A DNA stretch of 64,000 nt, taken from NCBI GenBank assembly GCA_028290545.1, contig JAQGJP010000033.1, positions 1 through 64,000 on the forward strand, in the 5' to 3' direction. Below the pieces are notes generated by a model. That model did not search any database and was not told the origin of the DNA. It was given only the letters and a program-made list of their open reading frames with translations. Every line of letters begins with the position of its first letter. Position 1 is the stretch's first letter. This DNA is from Rhizobium sp. (GTDB lineage: Bacteria > Pseudomonadota > Alphaproteobacteria > Rhizobiales > Rhizobiaceae). A program made the translations under genes and the position numbers. Positions 42,532-51,259 of the stretch are shown here, one piece after another.

Positions 42532-43536
42532 GTGGTCAAGGGTTATATTTCTCTCGCCGAGGCGCGCGCCGCCCAGGCCGACCGGCTGGCGGCCGCCTTC
42601 GATGCGATCGGCGGCGAGGTTGCCAATGCGCAGAAAACCGGTGCGCTTTCCGGGCCGGGGCCGATTTTCCTCGGCATCGGCGCGAGTTTCGCGGCAAGTG
42701 CGGCCGCCGTCTGGACCTTGCGGTCGCGCGGCATCAATTCCTTCCGTCTCAACGCCGGAGAATATCCCCTCCCCTTCCCCGCCACCAGCCATCCGCTGAT
42801 CGGCGTCTCCCAGAGCGGCAAGAGTTCTGAGACGCTGGCCGTTTTCAATTCCATCGACCGCTCGCTTCGGATTTCGGTCGTCAATGCCAGTGAATCTCCG
42901 ATCGCCGCCATCTCGGCGGTCAACATCTCGCTTGGCGCCCTTCCCGACAGCTACGCCTCGACCATCGGCTATACCGCCACGATCATGGCACTCGGGATGA
43001 TCGCCGAGGCCTGGGATGGCGGCGTGATTGACCCGTCCTGGTCGGCCATGGCGACCGCCGTGCGCACGCTGGAAGAAACGCTGGCAGAGCGGATCGGCGC
43101 GCTCGTCGGCCAGTTGCGTGACGCCGCCTATGTCGATTGCGCCGCTGTCGCGCCCTCCATCGGCTCGGCCGAAGTCGGCTCGCTGTTGCTGCGCGAAATC
43201 GCCCGCCTGCCCTCGACCGGCATGTCGACCCGGCAATATCTGCACGGGGCGATGGAGTCGGCGGGCGGCGGCGCGCATATCCTGTTCGGCGACGCGCGCG
43301 AGGCGGATCTTGCCCGGACGCTGGCACGCGCCGGCCATGAAACCATCCTCGTCAGCCCGCTGGCAATCACCGGGGAAAAGCATCTCAGCCATATTCCGTT
43401 GCCGGAGCTTTCCGCCGCCCAGCGGCCGATCCTGGAGGCGATCGTGATGCAGACGCTCGCCGTCGAAACTGCTATGGCGCGGGGGCTCGATCCGGATGCC
43501 TTCGTCTTCGAGCACAACGATACGAAAGTTGCCTGA
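42532..43536 (+). CDS. SIS-domain sugar isomerase/deaminase-like protein
   Basis: The 334-residue protein starts with GTG after GGAG. It has two SIS domains: IFLGIGASFAA with SQSGKSSETLAVF in the first (the phosphosugar SxS-type loop), and LLLREIARLPSTGMSTRQYLHGAMES in the second. It should isomerise or deaminate a phosphosugar. A longer frame to 42460 lacks a good ribosome-binding site. It is paralogous to the protein at 1721-2713 and sits directly before the cognate kinase gene. Confidence 0.88.
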   Translation: MVKGYISLAEARAAQADRLAAAFDAIGGEVANAQKTGALSGPGPIFLGIGASFAASAAAVWTLRSRGINSFRLNAGEYPLPFPATSHPLIGVSQSGKSSETLAVFNSIDRSLRISVVNASESPIAAISAVNISLGALPDSYASTIGYTATIMALGMIAEAWDGGVIDPSWSAMATAVRTLEETLAERIGALVGQLRDAAYVDCAAVAPSIGSAEVGSLLLREIARLPSTGMSTRQYLHGAMESAGGGAHILFGDAREADLARTLARAGHETILVSPLAITGEKHLSHIPLPELSAAQRPILEAIVMQTLAVETAMARGLDPDAFVFEHNDTKVA

Positions 43537-43537
43537 G

Positions 43538-44440
43538 ATGACGGATTGCATCATCGCGCTCGATATCGGCGGCACCAAGGCCCATCTCGTGGCCGAGACG
43601 CTCGATGGCAAACGGCTCATTGACACGCAGATCCCGAGCCAGGATTGGGATGCCGAACCGGTTGACCAGGGTGCCGCATGGCTCGCCGGCAAGCTGAAGG
43701 CAAATATTCCCCAGGATGTGACGATCACCGCATTGGCGTTCGGTGCCCAGGGGATCAACAACGCCGAGATCGCCCGCGGCCTGACGGCGGAACTGGCAAA
43801 GCTCGGCTATCAGGCGACGGTCGTCAATGACGCAGCGCTGATCGTCGCGGCGGCGGGCTTCGACACCGGCATCGGCATTATTGCCGGCACCGGCGCGATC
43901 GGCGTCGGCAAGGATGCGGCGGGCATGCATATGGCGGCCGGCGGTTGGGGTTCGGTGATCGGCGATGAAGGCGGAGCCGCCGCACTGGTGCGCGAGGCAA
44001 CCCGCGCCGCCCTCCGGGCGCTCGACGAAGGCAAGGCCGATGACGGCCTGCTCTCGGCGCTGATCGCCGATTTCGGCGTTGCCGACGCCGAGCGGCTCAC
44101 CCGCCGTGTCAATGATGACGCAACCGCCGAGAACTGGGCGCCGCATTGCCCGGCCATCTTCGCCGCCGCGGAAGCCGGCTCATCGCTGGCCGACAAGGTC
44201 ATTCTGGAAGGTGCCGAACATCTCGCAGCACTGGTCGGCCAGCTTCTCGCTCGCGGCGCGGTGGGTACCGATGTCGTGGTCGCCGGCAGTGTCATCGTCA
44301 ACCAGGTCAGGCTGTACGATGCTTTCGAACGTGCGGTGCGTCACGCTCACCCGAAGTTGAAAATCCACAAGCTCACTGTCGGCCCGGTCGAGGGTGCGGT
44401 GTTCCTGGCGCGCAAAACACTTGCTGAAGCGGTTCTTTAA
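43538..44440 (+). CDS. BadF/BadG-family sugar kinase
   Basis: The 300-residue protein has LDIGGTKAHLV at the N-terminus, the second ATP motif GIIAGTGAIGVGKD and GGWGSVIGDEGGAAALVREA, as in the paralogue at 746-1693. It probably phosphorylates the sugar delivered by the divergent importer. It begins one base after the SIS stop codon. Here the SIS gene precedes the kinase gene, whereas at the window start the order is reversed. Confidence 0.9.
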   Translation: MTDCIIALDIGGTKAHLVAETLDGKRLIDTQIPSQDWDAEPVDQGAAWLAGKLKANIPQDVTITALAFGAQGINNAEIARGLTAELAKLGYQATVVNDAALIVAAAGFDTGIGIIAGTGAIGVGKDAAGMHMAAGGWGSVIGDEGGAAALVREATRAALRALDEGKADDGLLSALIADFGVADAERLTRRVNDDATAENWAPHCPAIFAAAEAGSSLADKVILEGAEHLAALVGQLLARGAVGTDVVVAGSVIVNQVRLYDAFERAVRHAHPKLKIHKLTVGPVEGAVFLARKTLAEAVL

Positions 44441-44490
44441 ATTCTTGCCTCGATATCGCATATTCATATGCAACGAAGCAGGGGCAAGAC

Positions 44491-45420
44491 ATGATGACCG
44501 AAACGCGTCGCAAGCTGACGACGATCTTCTCCGCCGACGTGCAGGACTACACGCGCCTGATGGGCGCCGACGAGGAAGGAACGCTTGCCACCCTCAAGCG
44601 CTATCGGGACCTGATGGGCGGTCTGATCGTCGCACATGGCGGCCGGGTCATCAACACTTGGGGCGACGGACTGATCGCGGAATTCCCGAGCGTTGTCGAG
44701 GCCGTGCGCACCGCCGTCGATGTGCAGAATGAACTCGCCGGCCAAAATGCCACCCGCCCGACGGATGGCCGGATGCTGTTCCGCATCGGCATCAATCTCG
44801 GTGACGTCATGGTCGATGGCGACGATATCTACGGCGACGGCGTCAACATCGCCGCCCGGCTGCAGGCTTCGGCGCCGGCCGGCGGCATCGTGATTTCCAG
44901 CACGGTCTACGATCAGGTTCGCAACAAGGTGGCGGTCGGTTTCGATTTCCTTGGCGACCTGGCCGTCAAGAATGTCAGCGAGGGCGTGCCGAGCTACGCG
45001 GTACTGATCGGCGAAGCCATCGAGAAAATTCCCAAGGAAAGGCCGCGTGACACCTACCGGTCGCAGCCGGAGAGTCAAACACCGGCTCCTTCAAAGGAGG
45101 AGCTGTTCTTTCCCCCCGGCAGCACGAGAATGTACGGGGCGCTGGGCGTGGCCGCGATCGTGCTGGCTGTGATCAATCTCCTGACCTCGAGGGACTCGTT
45201 CTGGGCGAAATGGCCGATCACGGTCTTTGCCTTCATCGCGGCGCTGCAATGGGCGCGCACCCAGCACCGCTTCGATCGACGCACCACCGCCCTGATCGTG
45301 ATGGGCCTTGGCGTCGTCGCGATCAATTTCCTCTCATGGAGCGGAACCTTCTGGGCGCAATGGCCGCTGCTCGGCATCGCGATTGCGATTGCCATTCGCT
45401 GGTTTGGCTTCCGGCGGTAG
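44491..45420 (+). CDS. Class III adenylate/guanylate cyclase with C-terminal four-helix membrane domain
   Basis: The 309-residue protein starts with the cyclase catalytic domain (about 1-175): metal-binding FSADVQDYTRLMG, WGDGLIAEF, and IGINLGDVMVDGDDIYGDGVNIAARLQ. After a linker, residues about 208-309 hold four hydrophobic helices in two similar pairs: VLAVINLL..SFWAKWPITVFAFIAALQW and VVAINFLSW..TFWAQWPLLGIAIAIAIRW. The arrangement, with catalytic domain first and membrane anchor last, is the reverse of most membrane cyclases. It probably makes cAMP; the ligand or sensor input is unknown. Confidence 0.88.
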   Translation: MMTETRRKLTTIFSADVQDYTRLMGADEEGTLATLKRYRDLMGGLIVAHGGRVINTWGDGLIAEFPSVVEAVRTAVDVQNELAGQNATRPTDGRMLFRIGINLGDVMVDGDDIYGDGVNIAARLQASAPAGGIVISSTVYDQVRNKVAVGFDFLGDLAVKNVSEGVPSYAVLIGEAIEKIPKERPRDTYRSQPESQTPAPSKEELFFPPGSTRMYGALGVAAIVLAVINLLTSRDSFWAKWPITVFAFIAALQWARTQHRFDRRTTALIVMGLGVVAINFLSWSGTFWAQWPLLGIAIAIAIRWFGFRR

Positions 45421-45421
45421 A

Positions 45422-45438
45422 AATCCCGCGCGGGGATT
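45422..45438. terminator. Small hairpin between convergent genes
   Basis: AATCCC and GGGATT flank a GC-rich 5-base loop directly after the cyclase stop. On the minus strand the stem is followed by TTT. The stem is short, so termination would be partial at best. Confidence 0.4.
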
Positions 45439-45450
45439 ATATTCGTCGGC

Positions 45451-45858
45451 TTATAAATGTCGAACGTCCGCCGGCGTCGATCCCCAATTGTCGTTGAGAC
45501 CATCAAAATAGGTGACCGGCGCCGACATCAGTTCGTCCACATCGACGCTGTCGAGGCAGGCGATATTGATATTGTAGTATCTGGCGCCGGACATGTTGGG
45601 AACGTCCACCCATTCAAACGGGCGAATTCCGCAATGCCGACAGAACAGGTGATGGGCCACCGGGTTATTGCCCCGGTAGTCGATCAGCTCCGTCTCTTCG
45701 CAAAGCAGCCGCAGGTTCTCAGGTGCTGCCTTGGCGGTCCACAGCCGCGCCTTGGTGCAGAAGGCGCAATTGCACTTGCCGGTGCCGGCACTGATGTCGA
45801 GATCGACCTCGAAGCGCACCGCACCGCAATGACAGCTGCCGCTATAGGTCTTCAGCAT
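45451..45858 (-). CDS. GFA family zinc-binding protein
   Basis: The 135-residue protein carries the CENP-V/GFA fold cysteine motifs: SCHCGAVRFEV, KCNCAFCTKARLW and FCRHCGIRPFEW, which together bind zinc. GGGAGGA precedes the ATG at 45858. Family members were named for glutathione-dependent formaldehyde activation, but most have no proven activity. It is alone on its strand, with a long upstream region. Confidence 0.9.
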   Translation of the reverse strand: MLKTYSGSCHCGAVRFEVDLDISAGTGKCNCAFCTKARLWTAKAAPENLRLLCEETELIDYRGNNPVAHHLFCRHCGIRPFEWVDVPNMSGARYYNINIACLDSVDVDELMSAPVTYFDGLNDNWGSTPADVRHL

Positions 45859-46548
45859 TCGTTGGTCCTCCCACACAGCATCAGCTCGCATGATATGCCT
45901 GATGACAGCAGTGCTGGCAATTTCCAGCACTTCGTTTCCGTCTTCGTTACACCATCGGCGCGGATGGTTTTCGTCTCCGGGGCAACACCTCTCTCCGCGA
46001 GTGGAAGGATCGAGCCCAAACCGAGGCTAAATCGGAGATCCCGAAAACATTTTTCTCCCCGCCCCCAGAACCCGTGCAACAATCTTCCTCGTCCCGTCAC
46101 GGATACACCGCAAGGCGTTGCGGCGAGGCGGGGCCGGTGCCCGATCGGAGAGGACGACGCATAGTCTCCGGCCGGGGCTTTGGCAGAAAATGGTTCCCCT
46201 CCAGTCTGAAAAAGGGCCGGGCGTGCGCGTGACGCATAGGAGAACCGGGCATATTCGGTGCATGGTTGCATCGACGCTGCGGAGTGATCCGTAAGCGAGG
46301 CGCCTGAACCGGATGGTTATTCCGAAGGTTCGAACTTGCCCGGGAAGCAGAGGAACCGGAGTTGCCAAGGAAAAACCACTGAAGCGGGGCGCTTTGTGCG
46401 CCATATATTTTTATACTTTTACGAGACGCCCAAGGCGCCCCGGCCGATCTCACATGAGATCACATGGAAATATCGTATGCCACGGGCGCAAAAACGCGCC
46501 GCGTGAACGCTCTTTCACATTCCTGGTCCAGCAGCAGGGCTGGGGCGC
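45859..46548. other. Long intergenic region without a supported gene
   Basis: Several frames are open on both strands, but their products are rich in arginine, serine and cysteine with no recognisable family. The last third is AT-richer and holds the interrupted palindrome GATCTCA-CA-TGAGATC (46446-46461), overlapping a direct repeat of TCACATG (46450 and 46460). A short hairpin GGCGC/GCGCC lies near 46390. The region contains the promoter of the GFA gene and the 3' end of the dehydrogenase operon. A structured RNA is possible but not shown. Confidence 0.4.
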
Positions 46549-47910
46549 TTAAGCCCCCCGCCACACCAGCTTGGCATTGGTAAGCTCCCGCGCACCAAGC
46601 CCGCCCAGTTCCCGGCCGAAGCCCGAGCCCTTGACGCCGCCGAACGGCGCGCGCGGATCCGACCGCACGAAGTCGTTGATGAACACAGCGCCCGCCTCAA
46701 GTTTGGCCGCCACACGGTCCGCTTTCTCCGCATTGCCGCTCCAGACCGTTGCGCCAAGACCGTAATCGGTGTCGTTGGCGAGAGCGATCGCTTCAGCCTC
46801 GTCCTTGAAGGTGAACAGCATCGCCACCGGCCCGAAGAATTCCTCGCGCGCGATCGGCGCAGCATGCGGCAGACCGCTGATCACCGTCGCCTCGTAGAAA
46901 TTGCCGGGGCCCTCCATCTTCTTGCCGCCGACCAGCACTTTGGCACCGGCCTTGACCGCATCGTCCACCTGCCGCTGGACATTGTCGCGAATGTCGCTGC
47001 GGGCGAGCGGACCGAGCTTGGTGGCGGCATCCATGGGATCGCCGACCGGGATCTTGCTGACTGCCTCGACAAAGGCTTTCGTGAAGCGATCGGCGATCGA
47101 TTCCTCTACGAACAGGCGCTTGGCGGCAATGCAGCTCTGGGCGTTGTTGGAATAGCGTGACACCACCGCCATCTGCACGGCCTTGTCGAAATCGGCATCG
47201 GCAAACACGATGAACGGGTCGGAGCCGCCGAGCTCCAACACGACTTTCTTGCCGAGCGAACCGGCCTGCTGCGCAACCGTCTGGCCAGCAGCCGTGCTGC
47301 CGGTGACGGTAACGGCGGCGATGCGCGGATCGGCGATCACTTTCGGCGCGCGGCTGCGGTCGATGACAAGGTTCGAGTAAAGCCCCACCGGCCCGCCGGC
47401 ATCGAGCACCAGCTTTTCGATTGCCGCCGCACAGCCCTGCACGCTCTCGGCATGCTTGACGATCACGGTGTTACCCACCAGCGCCGCCGGAATGAAGAAA
47501 CGCAGCACCTGCCAGAACGGCAGGTTCCACGGCATGACGCCGAAGATCGGGCCGATCGACTGATAGACGATCCTGCCGGGCGTGCCGGGGATCGCCTCAT
47601 CGGCGATATAGGCCGGGCCATCGCTGGCGAAATGCCGGGCGCCGAAGGCCGATTTGTTGACCTCGCCCTTGGCCTCGCCGAACGGCTTGCCCATTTCCGA
47701 GACGATCAGTGCAGCGTATTCGTCGGCGCGCTGTTCGAGCAGATCGGCGAGCCGGACGAGGAAATCGGTGCGTTCCGACATCGGCTTGGCAGACCATGAT
47801 TTCCACGTGTCGTGCGACTGCTGGATAATACGCTCGACCTCGGCGTCGCTCTGCTCCTCATAGGTGCCGATCAGCGCGCCGGTCGTCGGATTATAGGATT
47901 GAAAGCTCAT
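46549..47910 (-). CDS. NAD(P)-dependent succinate-semialdehyde dehydrogenase-like aldehyde dehydrogenase
   Basis: The 453-residue protein has the catalytic glutamate in VLELGGSDPFIV and the catalytic cysteine in NNAQSCIAAKRLFVEE. The cofactor region (FGVMPWNLPFWQVLRF) and the ending FGGVKGSGFGRELG match the short, N-terminally trimmed SSADH group. It oxidises a semialdehyde, probably succinic semialdehyde, to the acid. The second ATG (47910) fits the GGAGGA spacing. It is the last gene of the Gfo/DUF993/isomerase operon and could also finish the polyamine route encoded upstream. Confidence 0.92.
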   Translation of the reverse strand: MSFQSYNPTTGALIGTYEEQSDAEVERIIQQSHDTWKSWSAKPMSERTDFLVRLADLLEQRADEYAALIVSEMGKPFGEAKGEVNKSAFGARHFASDGPAYIADEAIPGTPGRIVYQSIGPIFGVMPWNLPFWQVLRFFIPAALVGNTVIVKHAESVQGCAAAIEKLVLDAGGPVGLYSNLVIDRSRAPKVIADPRIAAVTVTGSTAAGQTVAQQAGSLGKKVVLELGGSDPFIVFADADFDKAVQMAVVSRYSNNAQSCIAAKRLFVEESIADRFTKAFVEAVSKIPVGDPMDAATKLGPLARSDIRDNVQRQVDDAVKAGAKVLVGGKKMEGPGNFYEATVISGLPHAAPIAREEFFGPVAMLFTFKDEAEAIALANDTDYGLGATVWSGNAEKADRVAAKLEAGAVFINDFVRSDPRAPFGGVKGSGFGRELGGLGARELTNAKLVWRGA

Positions 47911-47943
47911 GTGCATTTCCTCCAGGTTCTCAAGTGATTGCGG

Positions 47944-48768
47944 TCAGCAGACGGTGCGGAAGCGTTCGACGCAGGTGGCAAGCACCTCCTCGCCCGGCCG
48001 CTTCCACCAATTGTCGGTGGAAAAGATCTCAACCTCCTGCGGACCGTCAAAGCCTGCCTTCTCGATAACACCGCGAATGCGCTTCAGGTCGATGACGCCG
48101 TCACCCATCATGCCGCGATCGAGCAGCAGGTCGGTGGTCGGCACCAGCCAGTCGCAGATGTGATGGGCGAGTATTCGGCCGGCGGCGCCGGCGCGGGCAA
48201 TCTGGCTATCAAGCTTCGGGTCCCACCAGACATGGTAGACATCGATCGCCACGCCGATGCCGTCGCCCAGCAGGTCGCAGATGTCGAGCGCCTGTTCGAG
48301 CGTGTTGACGCAGGCGCGGTCGGCGGCATACATCGGGTGCAACGGTTCGATTGCCAGCGGCACGCCGGCCGCCTTCGCCGCCGGCAGGATGGCGGCAATG
48401 CCGTCCGCCACCATGTCGCGGGCCGCGCCGATGTCTTTCGAACCCTCGGGCAACCCGCCGACCACGAGCACGAGGCAATCGGCGCCGAGGGCTGCGGCTT
48501 CGTCGATGGCGCGCAGGTTGTCGTCGATCTGCACCGCGCGCTTTTCCTTGTCGGCGGCGGGAAACATCCCGCCCCGGCAATGGCCGGTGACGCGAAGCTT
48601 GTTGTCGGCAACGATCCGCGCCGCTTCCTTCAGGCCGATCTTGTGGACCTGGTCGCGCCAGGGCGAGATCGCGGTGATGTCCTGCTTCAGGCAGGCCTCG
48701 ACCGCCTCGCGGAAATCATATTGCCCGCGCGTGGTGGCGAGATTGATGGAGAGGCCTTCGATTGCCAT
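47944..48768 (-). CDS. Sugar phosphate isomerase/epimerase-type TIM-barrel protein
   Basis: The 274-residue protein fits the xylose-isomerase-like TIM barrel (AP endonuclease 2 superfamily). Metal-ligand positions are seen in LAIEPLHP (Glu), VAIDVYHVWWDPKL (Asp and His), ILAHHICDW (His) and QEVEIFST (Glu). Members include hydroxypyruvate isomerase, inosose dehydratase and keto-sugar epimerases or lyases. It sits between DUF993 and SSADH genes, so the substrate probably comes from the Gfo/Idh oxidation upstream. The exact reaction cannot be assigned. Confidence 0.88.
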   Translation of the reverse strand: MAIEGLSINLATTRGQYDFREAVEACLKQDITAISPWRDQVHKIGLKEAARIVADNKLRVTGHCRGGMFPAADKEKRAVQIDDNLRAIDEAAALGADCLVLVVGGLPEGSKDIGAARDMVADGIAAILPAAKAAGVPLAIEPLHPMYAADRACVNTLEQALDICDLLGDGIGVAIDVYHVWWDPKLDSQIARAGAAGRILAHHICDWLVPTTDLLLDRGMMGDGVIDLKRIRGVIEKAGFDGPQEVEIFSTDNWWKRPGEEVLATCVERFRTVC

Positions 48769-48779
48769 CTGGACCTTCC

Positions 48780-49955
48780 TTACGCGACGCCGACGGTGGC
48801 GAGGATCGTCCTCATCCGCGCCGTCGCCAGATCAGGATCGCGCAGCACCCGCGCCTCATCCGCAAGCCGGAACAACTCCGCCAGATGCACGATGGAGCGC
48901 GCGCTCTGCTGGCCGCCGAGCATCTGGAAATGATCCTGAAGCCCGTTGAGATAGGCGAGAAAGACGACGCCGGTCTTGTAGAAGCGCGTCGGTGCCTTGA
49001 AGATGTGCCGCGACAACGGCACGGTCGGCGCAAGGATCGCATGGAACCCGTCGAGATCATCGGCGGCGAGCCTATCGAGGCCGGCGCTGGCGGCCGGCGC
49101 GATCGCATCGAAAATGCCGAGCAGCGCATGCGAATAGCCCTGCTCGTCGCCGGCGATCAGTTCGGCGTAATTGAAGTCGTCGCCGGTATACATCTTGACG
49201 CTCGGATCGAGCTTGCGCCGCATGACGATCTCTTTTTCCGCCGACAGCAGCGAGATCTTGACGCCATCGACCTTGGCGGCGTTGTCGTTGATGATCGCCG
49301 TCGCCGTCGTCATCGCAGCCATGTCGTCGACCGAACCCCAATAACCCTTCAGCGCCGGATCGAACATATCGCCGAGCCAGTGGATGATCACCGGCTCCTT
49401 CACCTGTCCGAGAATGCGATTGTAGACGCGGATATAGTCGTCCGGGCCTTTCGCGGCAGCGGCCAGCGCCCGGCTCGCCATCAGGATGATGCGGCCGCCC
49501 TCGCCTTCGACATAGGCCACCTGTTCCTCATAGGCGCGGATCACGTCGTCGATCGTCACATTCGGGCCGGGCGCGAGATGATCGGTACCGGCACCATAGG
49601 CGATCAGCGCATCCTTGCGATTGCGGGCCGCCGACTGCATATGCCGGATCAGTTCCTGGGCGCCGGGCCAGTCGAGCCCCATGCCGCGTTGCGCGGTATC
49701 CATGGCGTCGGCAACACCGAGGCCCAGATCCCAGAGATATTCGCGGAAGGCGACGGTCCTGTCCCAGTCGATGTTGCGATCGAGCCAGGGATCGTTGTCG
49801 GCCAGAGGATCGACGACGATATGCGCGGCGGCATAGGCCACACGGTTGAAGGCATGACCGCCAGCCGGCTTCTCCGGCGCCGCGATCGGCGTGTTGGCAA
49901 CCGTATAGTCCGACAACGAGCCGCCGGACAAGGGCAGAGCAAGCGTGTTAGCCAT
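48780..49955 (-). CDS. DUF993 protein, dihydrodipicolinate synthase-like barrel
   Basis: The 391-residue protein resembles DUF993 proteins, a branch of the DHDPS/NAL class I aldolase superfamily. It has EGEGGRIILMASRALA, PVIIHWLGDMFDPALKGYWGS and DGVKISLLSAEKE, where the lysine of VKIS is a possible Schiff-base residue. If it is an aldolase, the product of its cleavage could be a semialdehyde for the dehydrogenase encoded two genes later. The start is three bases from the Gfo/Idh stop. No function has been established for this family to my knowledge. Confidence 0.82.
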   Translation of the reverse strand: MANTLALPLSGGSLSDYTVANTPIAAPEKPAGGHAFNRVAYAAAHIVVDPLADNDPWLDRNIDWDRTVAFREYLWDLGLGVADAMDTAQRGMGLDWPGAQELIRHMQSAARNRKDALIAYGAGTDHLAPGPNVTIDDVIRAYEEQVAYVEGEGGRIILMASRALAAAAKGPDDYIRVYNRILGQVKEPVIIHWLGDMFDPALKGYWGSVDDMAAMTTATAIINDNAAKVDGVKISLLSAEKEIVMRRKLDPSVKMYTGDDFNYAELIAGDEQGYSHALLGIFDAIAPAASAGLDRLAADDLDGFHAILAPTVPLSRHIFKAPTRFYKTGVVFLAYLNGLQDHFQMLGGQQSARSIVHLAELFRLADEARVLRDPDLATARMRTILATVGVA

Positions 49956-49958
49956 AAC

Positions 49959-51134
49959 TTACGCCACCTTCAGCGCTTGTTGATCGGCAAGACTTGGCAC
50001 GTCGATCCAGCGACGCTCCGCCCAGCTCTTCTGCGCCAGTTCGGCCAGTTGCACGCCCTTGGCGCCTTCGCGCAACGTGAATTTCCACGGCGCATCCTCG
50101 ACCACATAGCGCAGGTAATCTTCCCACTGCGCCTTGAAGCCATTGTCGAACACCTGGGTTTCCGGCACTTCGTCCCAGGTGTCGAGAAATTTGATCGCCT
50201 GCGGCTGGTCGGGGTTCCACACCGGCTTCGGCGTGTTGACGCGATGCTGCGTCCAGCATTTCATCAGCCCGCAGACCGCCGAACCATGCGTGCCGTCGAT
50301 CTGGAAGGTGACGAGGTCATCGCGGCGGACGCGCACCGCCCAGGACGAATTGATCTGCGCCACCACGCCGCCTTCGAGCTCGAAGGTCGCGTAAGCGGCA
50401 TCGTCGGTGTCGGCCTTGTAGGCGTTGCCGTTCTCGTCGACGCGGCTGGGAATATGGGTTGCGCCATAGCAACTGACGGCCTTGACCTCGCCGAACAGGT
50501 TGTCGAGCACATAGCGCCAATGCGGCAGCATATCGAGGATCATGCCGCCGCCGTCGGCCTTGCGGTAGTTCCACGACGGCCGCTGCGCCTTGACGCCCCA
50601 ATCGCCCTCGAAAACCCAATAGCCGAACTCGCCGCGCACCGAGAGGATCTTGCCGAAGAAGCCGCTGTCGCGCAAAAGCGCGATCTTGCGCAGGCCGGGC
50701 AGATAGAGCTTGTCCTGAACCACGCCATTCTTGACGCCGCGCTTCTCGGCAAGATCAGCCACCGACAGCGCCTCGCTCAAAGTTTCGGAAATCGGCTTTT
50801 CGCAATAGACATGCTTGCCGGCGGCGATGGCCTTTTTCAGCAGGTCGACGCGCATCTGCGTCGAGCCGGCATCGAAGAAAATTTCATTGTACGGGTCGGC
50901 AAGCGTTGCATCGAGATCGGTGGTCACGCGGGAAACGCCATGCTTTCTGGCAATCTCGCCGATCTTGTCGGCATTTCGGCCGACCAGGATCGGATCGGGC
51001 ATCAGCCGGTCGCCATTGGCAAGCGGCACGCCGCCCTGATCGCGGATCGCCAGGATCGAACGCACCAGATGCTGATTGTAACCCATGCGGCCGGTAATGC
51101 CGTGCATGATGATGCCAAGCGATTTCGTCGCCAT
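49959..51134 (-). CDS. Gfo/Idh/MocA family oxidoreductase
   Basis: The 391-residue protein has an N-terminal dinucleotide-binding segment (GIIMHGITGRMGYNQHLV), CEKPISETLSEAL at the cofactor site and GGGMILDMLPHWRYVLDNLFG in the catalytic region. GGAGG precedes the ATG at 51134. It is longer than typical members and heads the operon with DUF993, isomerase and SSADH. A 16-bp candidate TetR operator sits 16 bases upstream of the start codon. It probably oxidises a cyclic polyol or sugar. Confidence 0.9.
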   Translation of the reverse strand: MATKSLGIIMHGITGRMGYNQHLVRSILAIRDQGGVPLANGDRLMPDPILVGRNADKIGEIARKHGVSRVTTDLDATLADPYNEIFFDAGSTQMRVDLLKKAIAAGKHVYCEKPISETLSEALSVADLAEKRGVKNGVVQDKLYLPGLRKIALLRDSGFFGKILSVRGEFGYWVFEGDWGVKAQRPSWNYRKADGGGMILDMLPHWRYVLDNLFGEVKAVSCYGATHIPSRVDENGNAYKADTDDAAYATFELEGGVVAQINSSWAVRVRRDDLVTFQIDGTHGSAVCGLMKCWTQHRVNTPKPVWNPDQPQAIKFLDTWDEVPETQVFDNGFKAQWEDYLRYVVEDAPWKFTLREGAKGVQLAELAQKSWAERRWIDVPSLADQQALKVA

Positions 51135-51149
51135 GAATGCCTCCCACAA

Positions 51150-51165
51150 ATAACTATATGGTTAC
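51150..51165 (-). promoter_or_regulatory. Candidate TetR operator in front of the Gfo/DUF993/SSADH operon
   Basis: ATAACTATATGGTTAC is nearly palindromic (TAAC-N6-GTTA) and is the exact reverse complement of the site at 52042-52057. It lies 16-31 bases before the Gfo/Idh start, where a repressor would block transcription. The TetR gene lies between the two copies. Confidence 0.78.
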
Positions 51166-51259
51166 AAGATTGGCACCGGAAATGCGCACTGTCAACCCCG
51201 CATCGTCGGCGATGCGCAACAGCGATGGTGTTAAATCGGATTCATGGGGGCGACGCCGC

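Noticed and set aside
46315-46345. GGTTCGAAC resembling a tRNA T-loop
   Set aside because: The flanking bases do not pair as a T-stem, and no acceptor or anticodon arms are found upstream.
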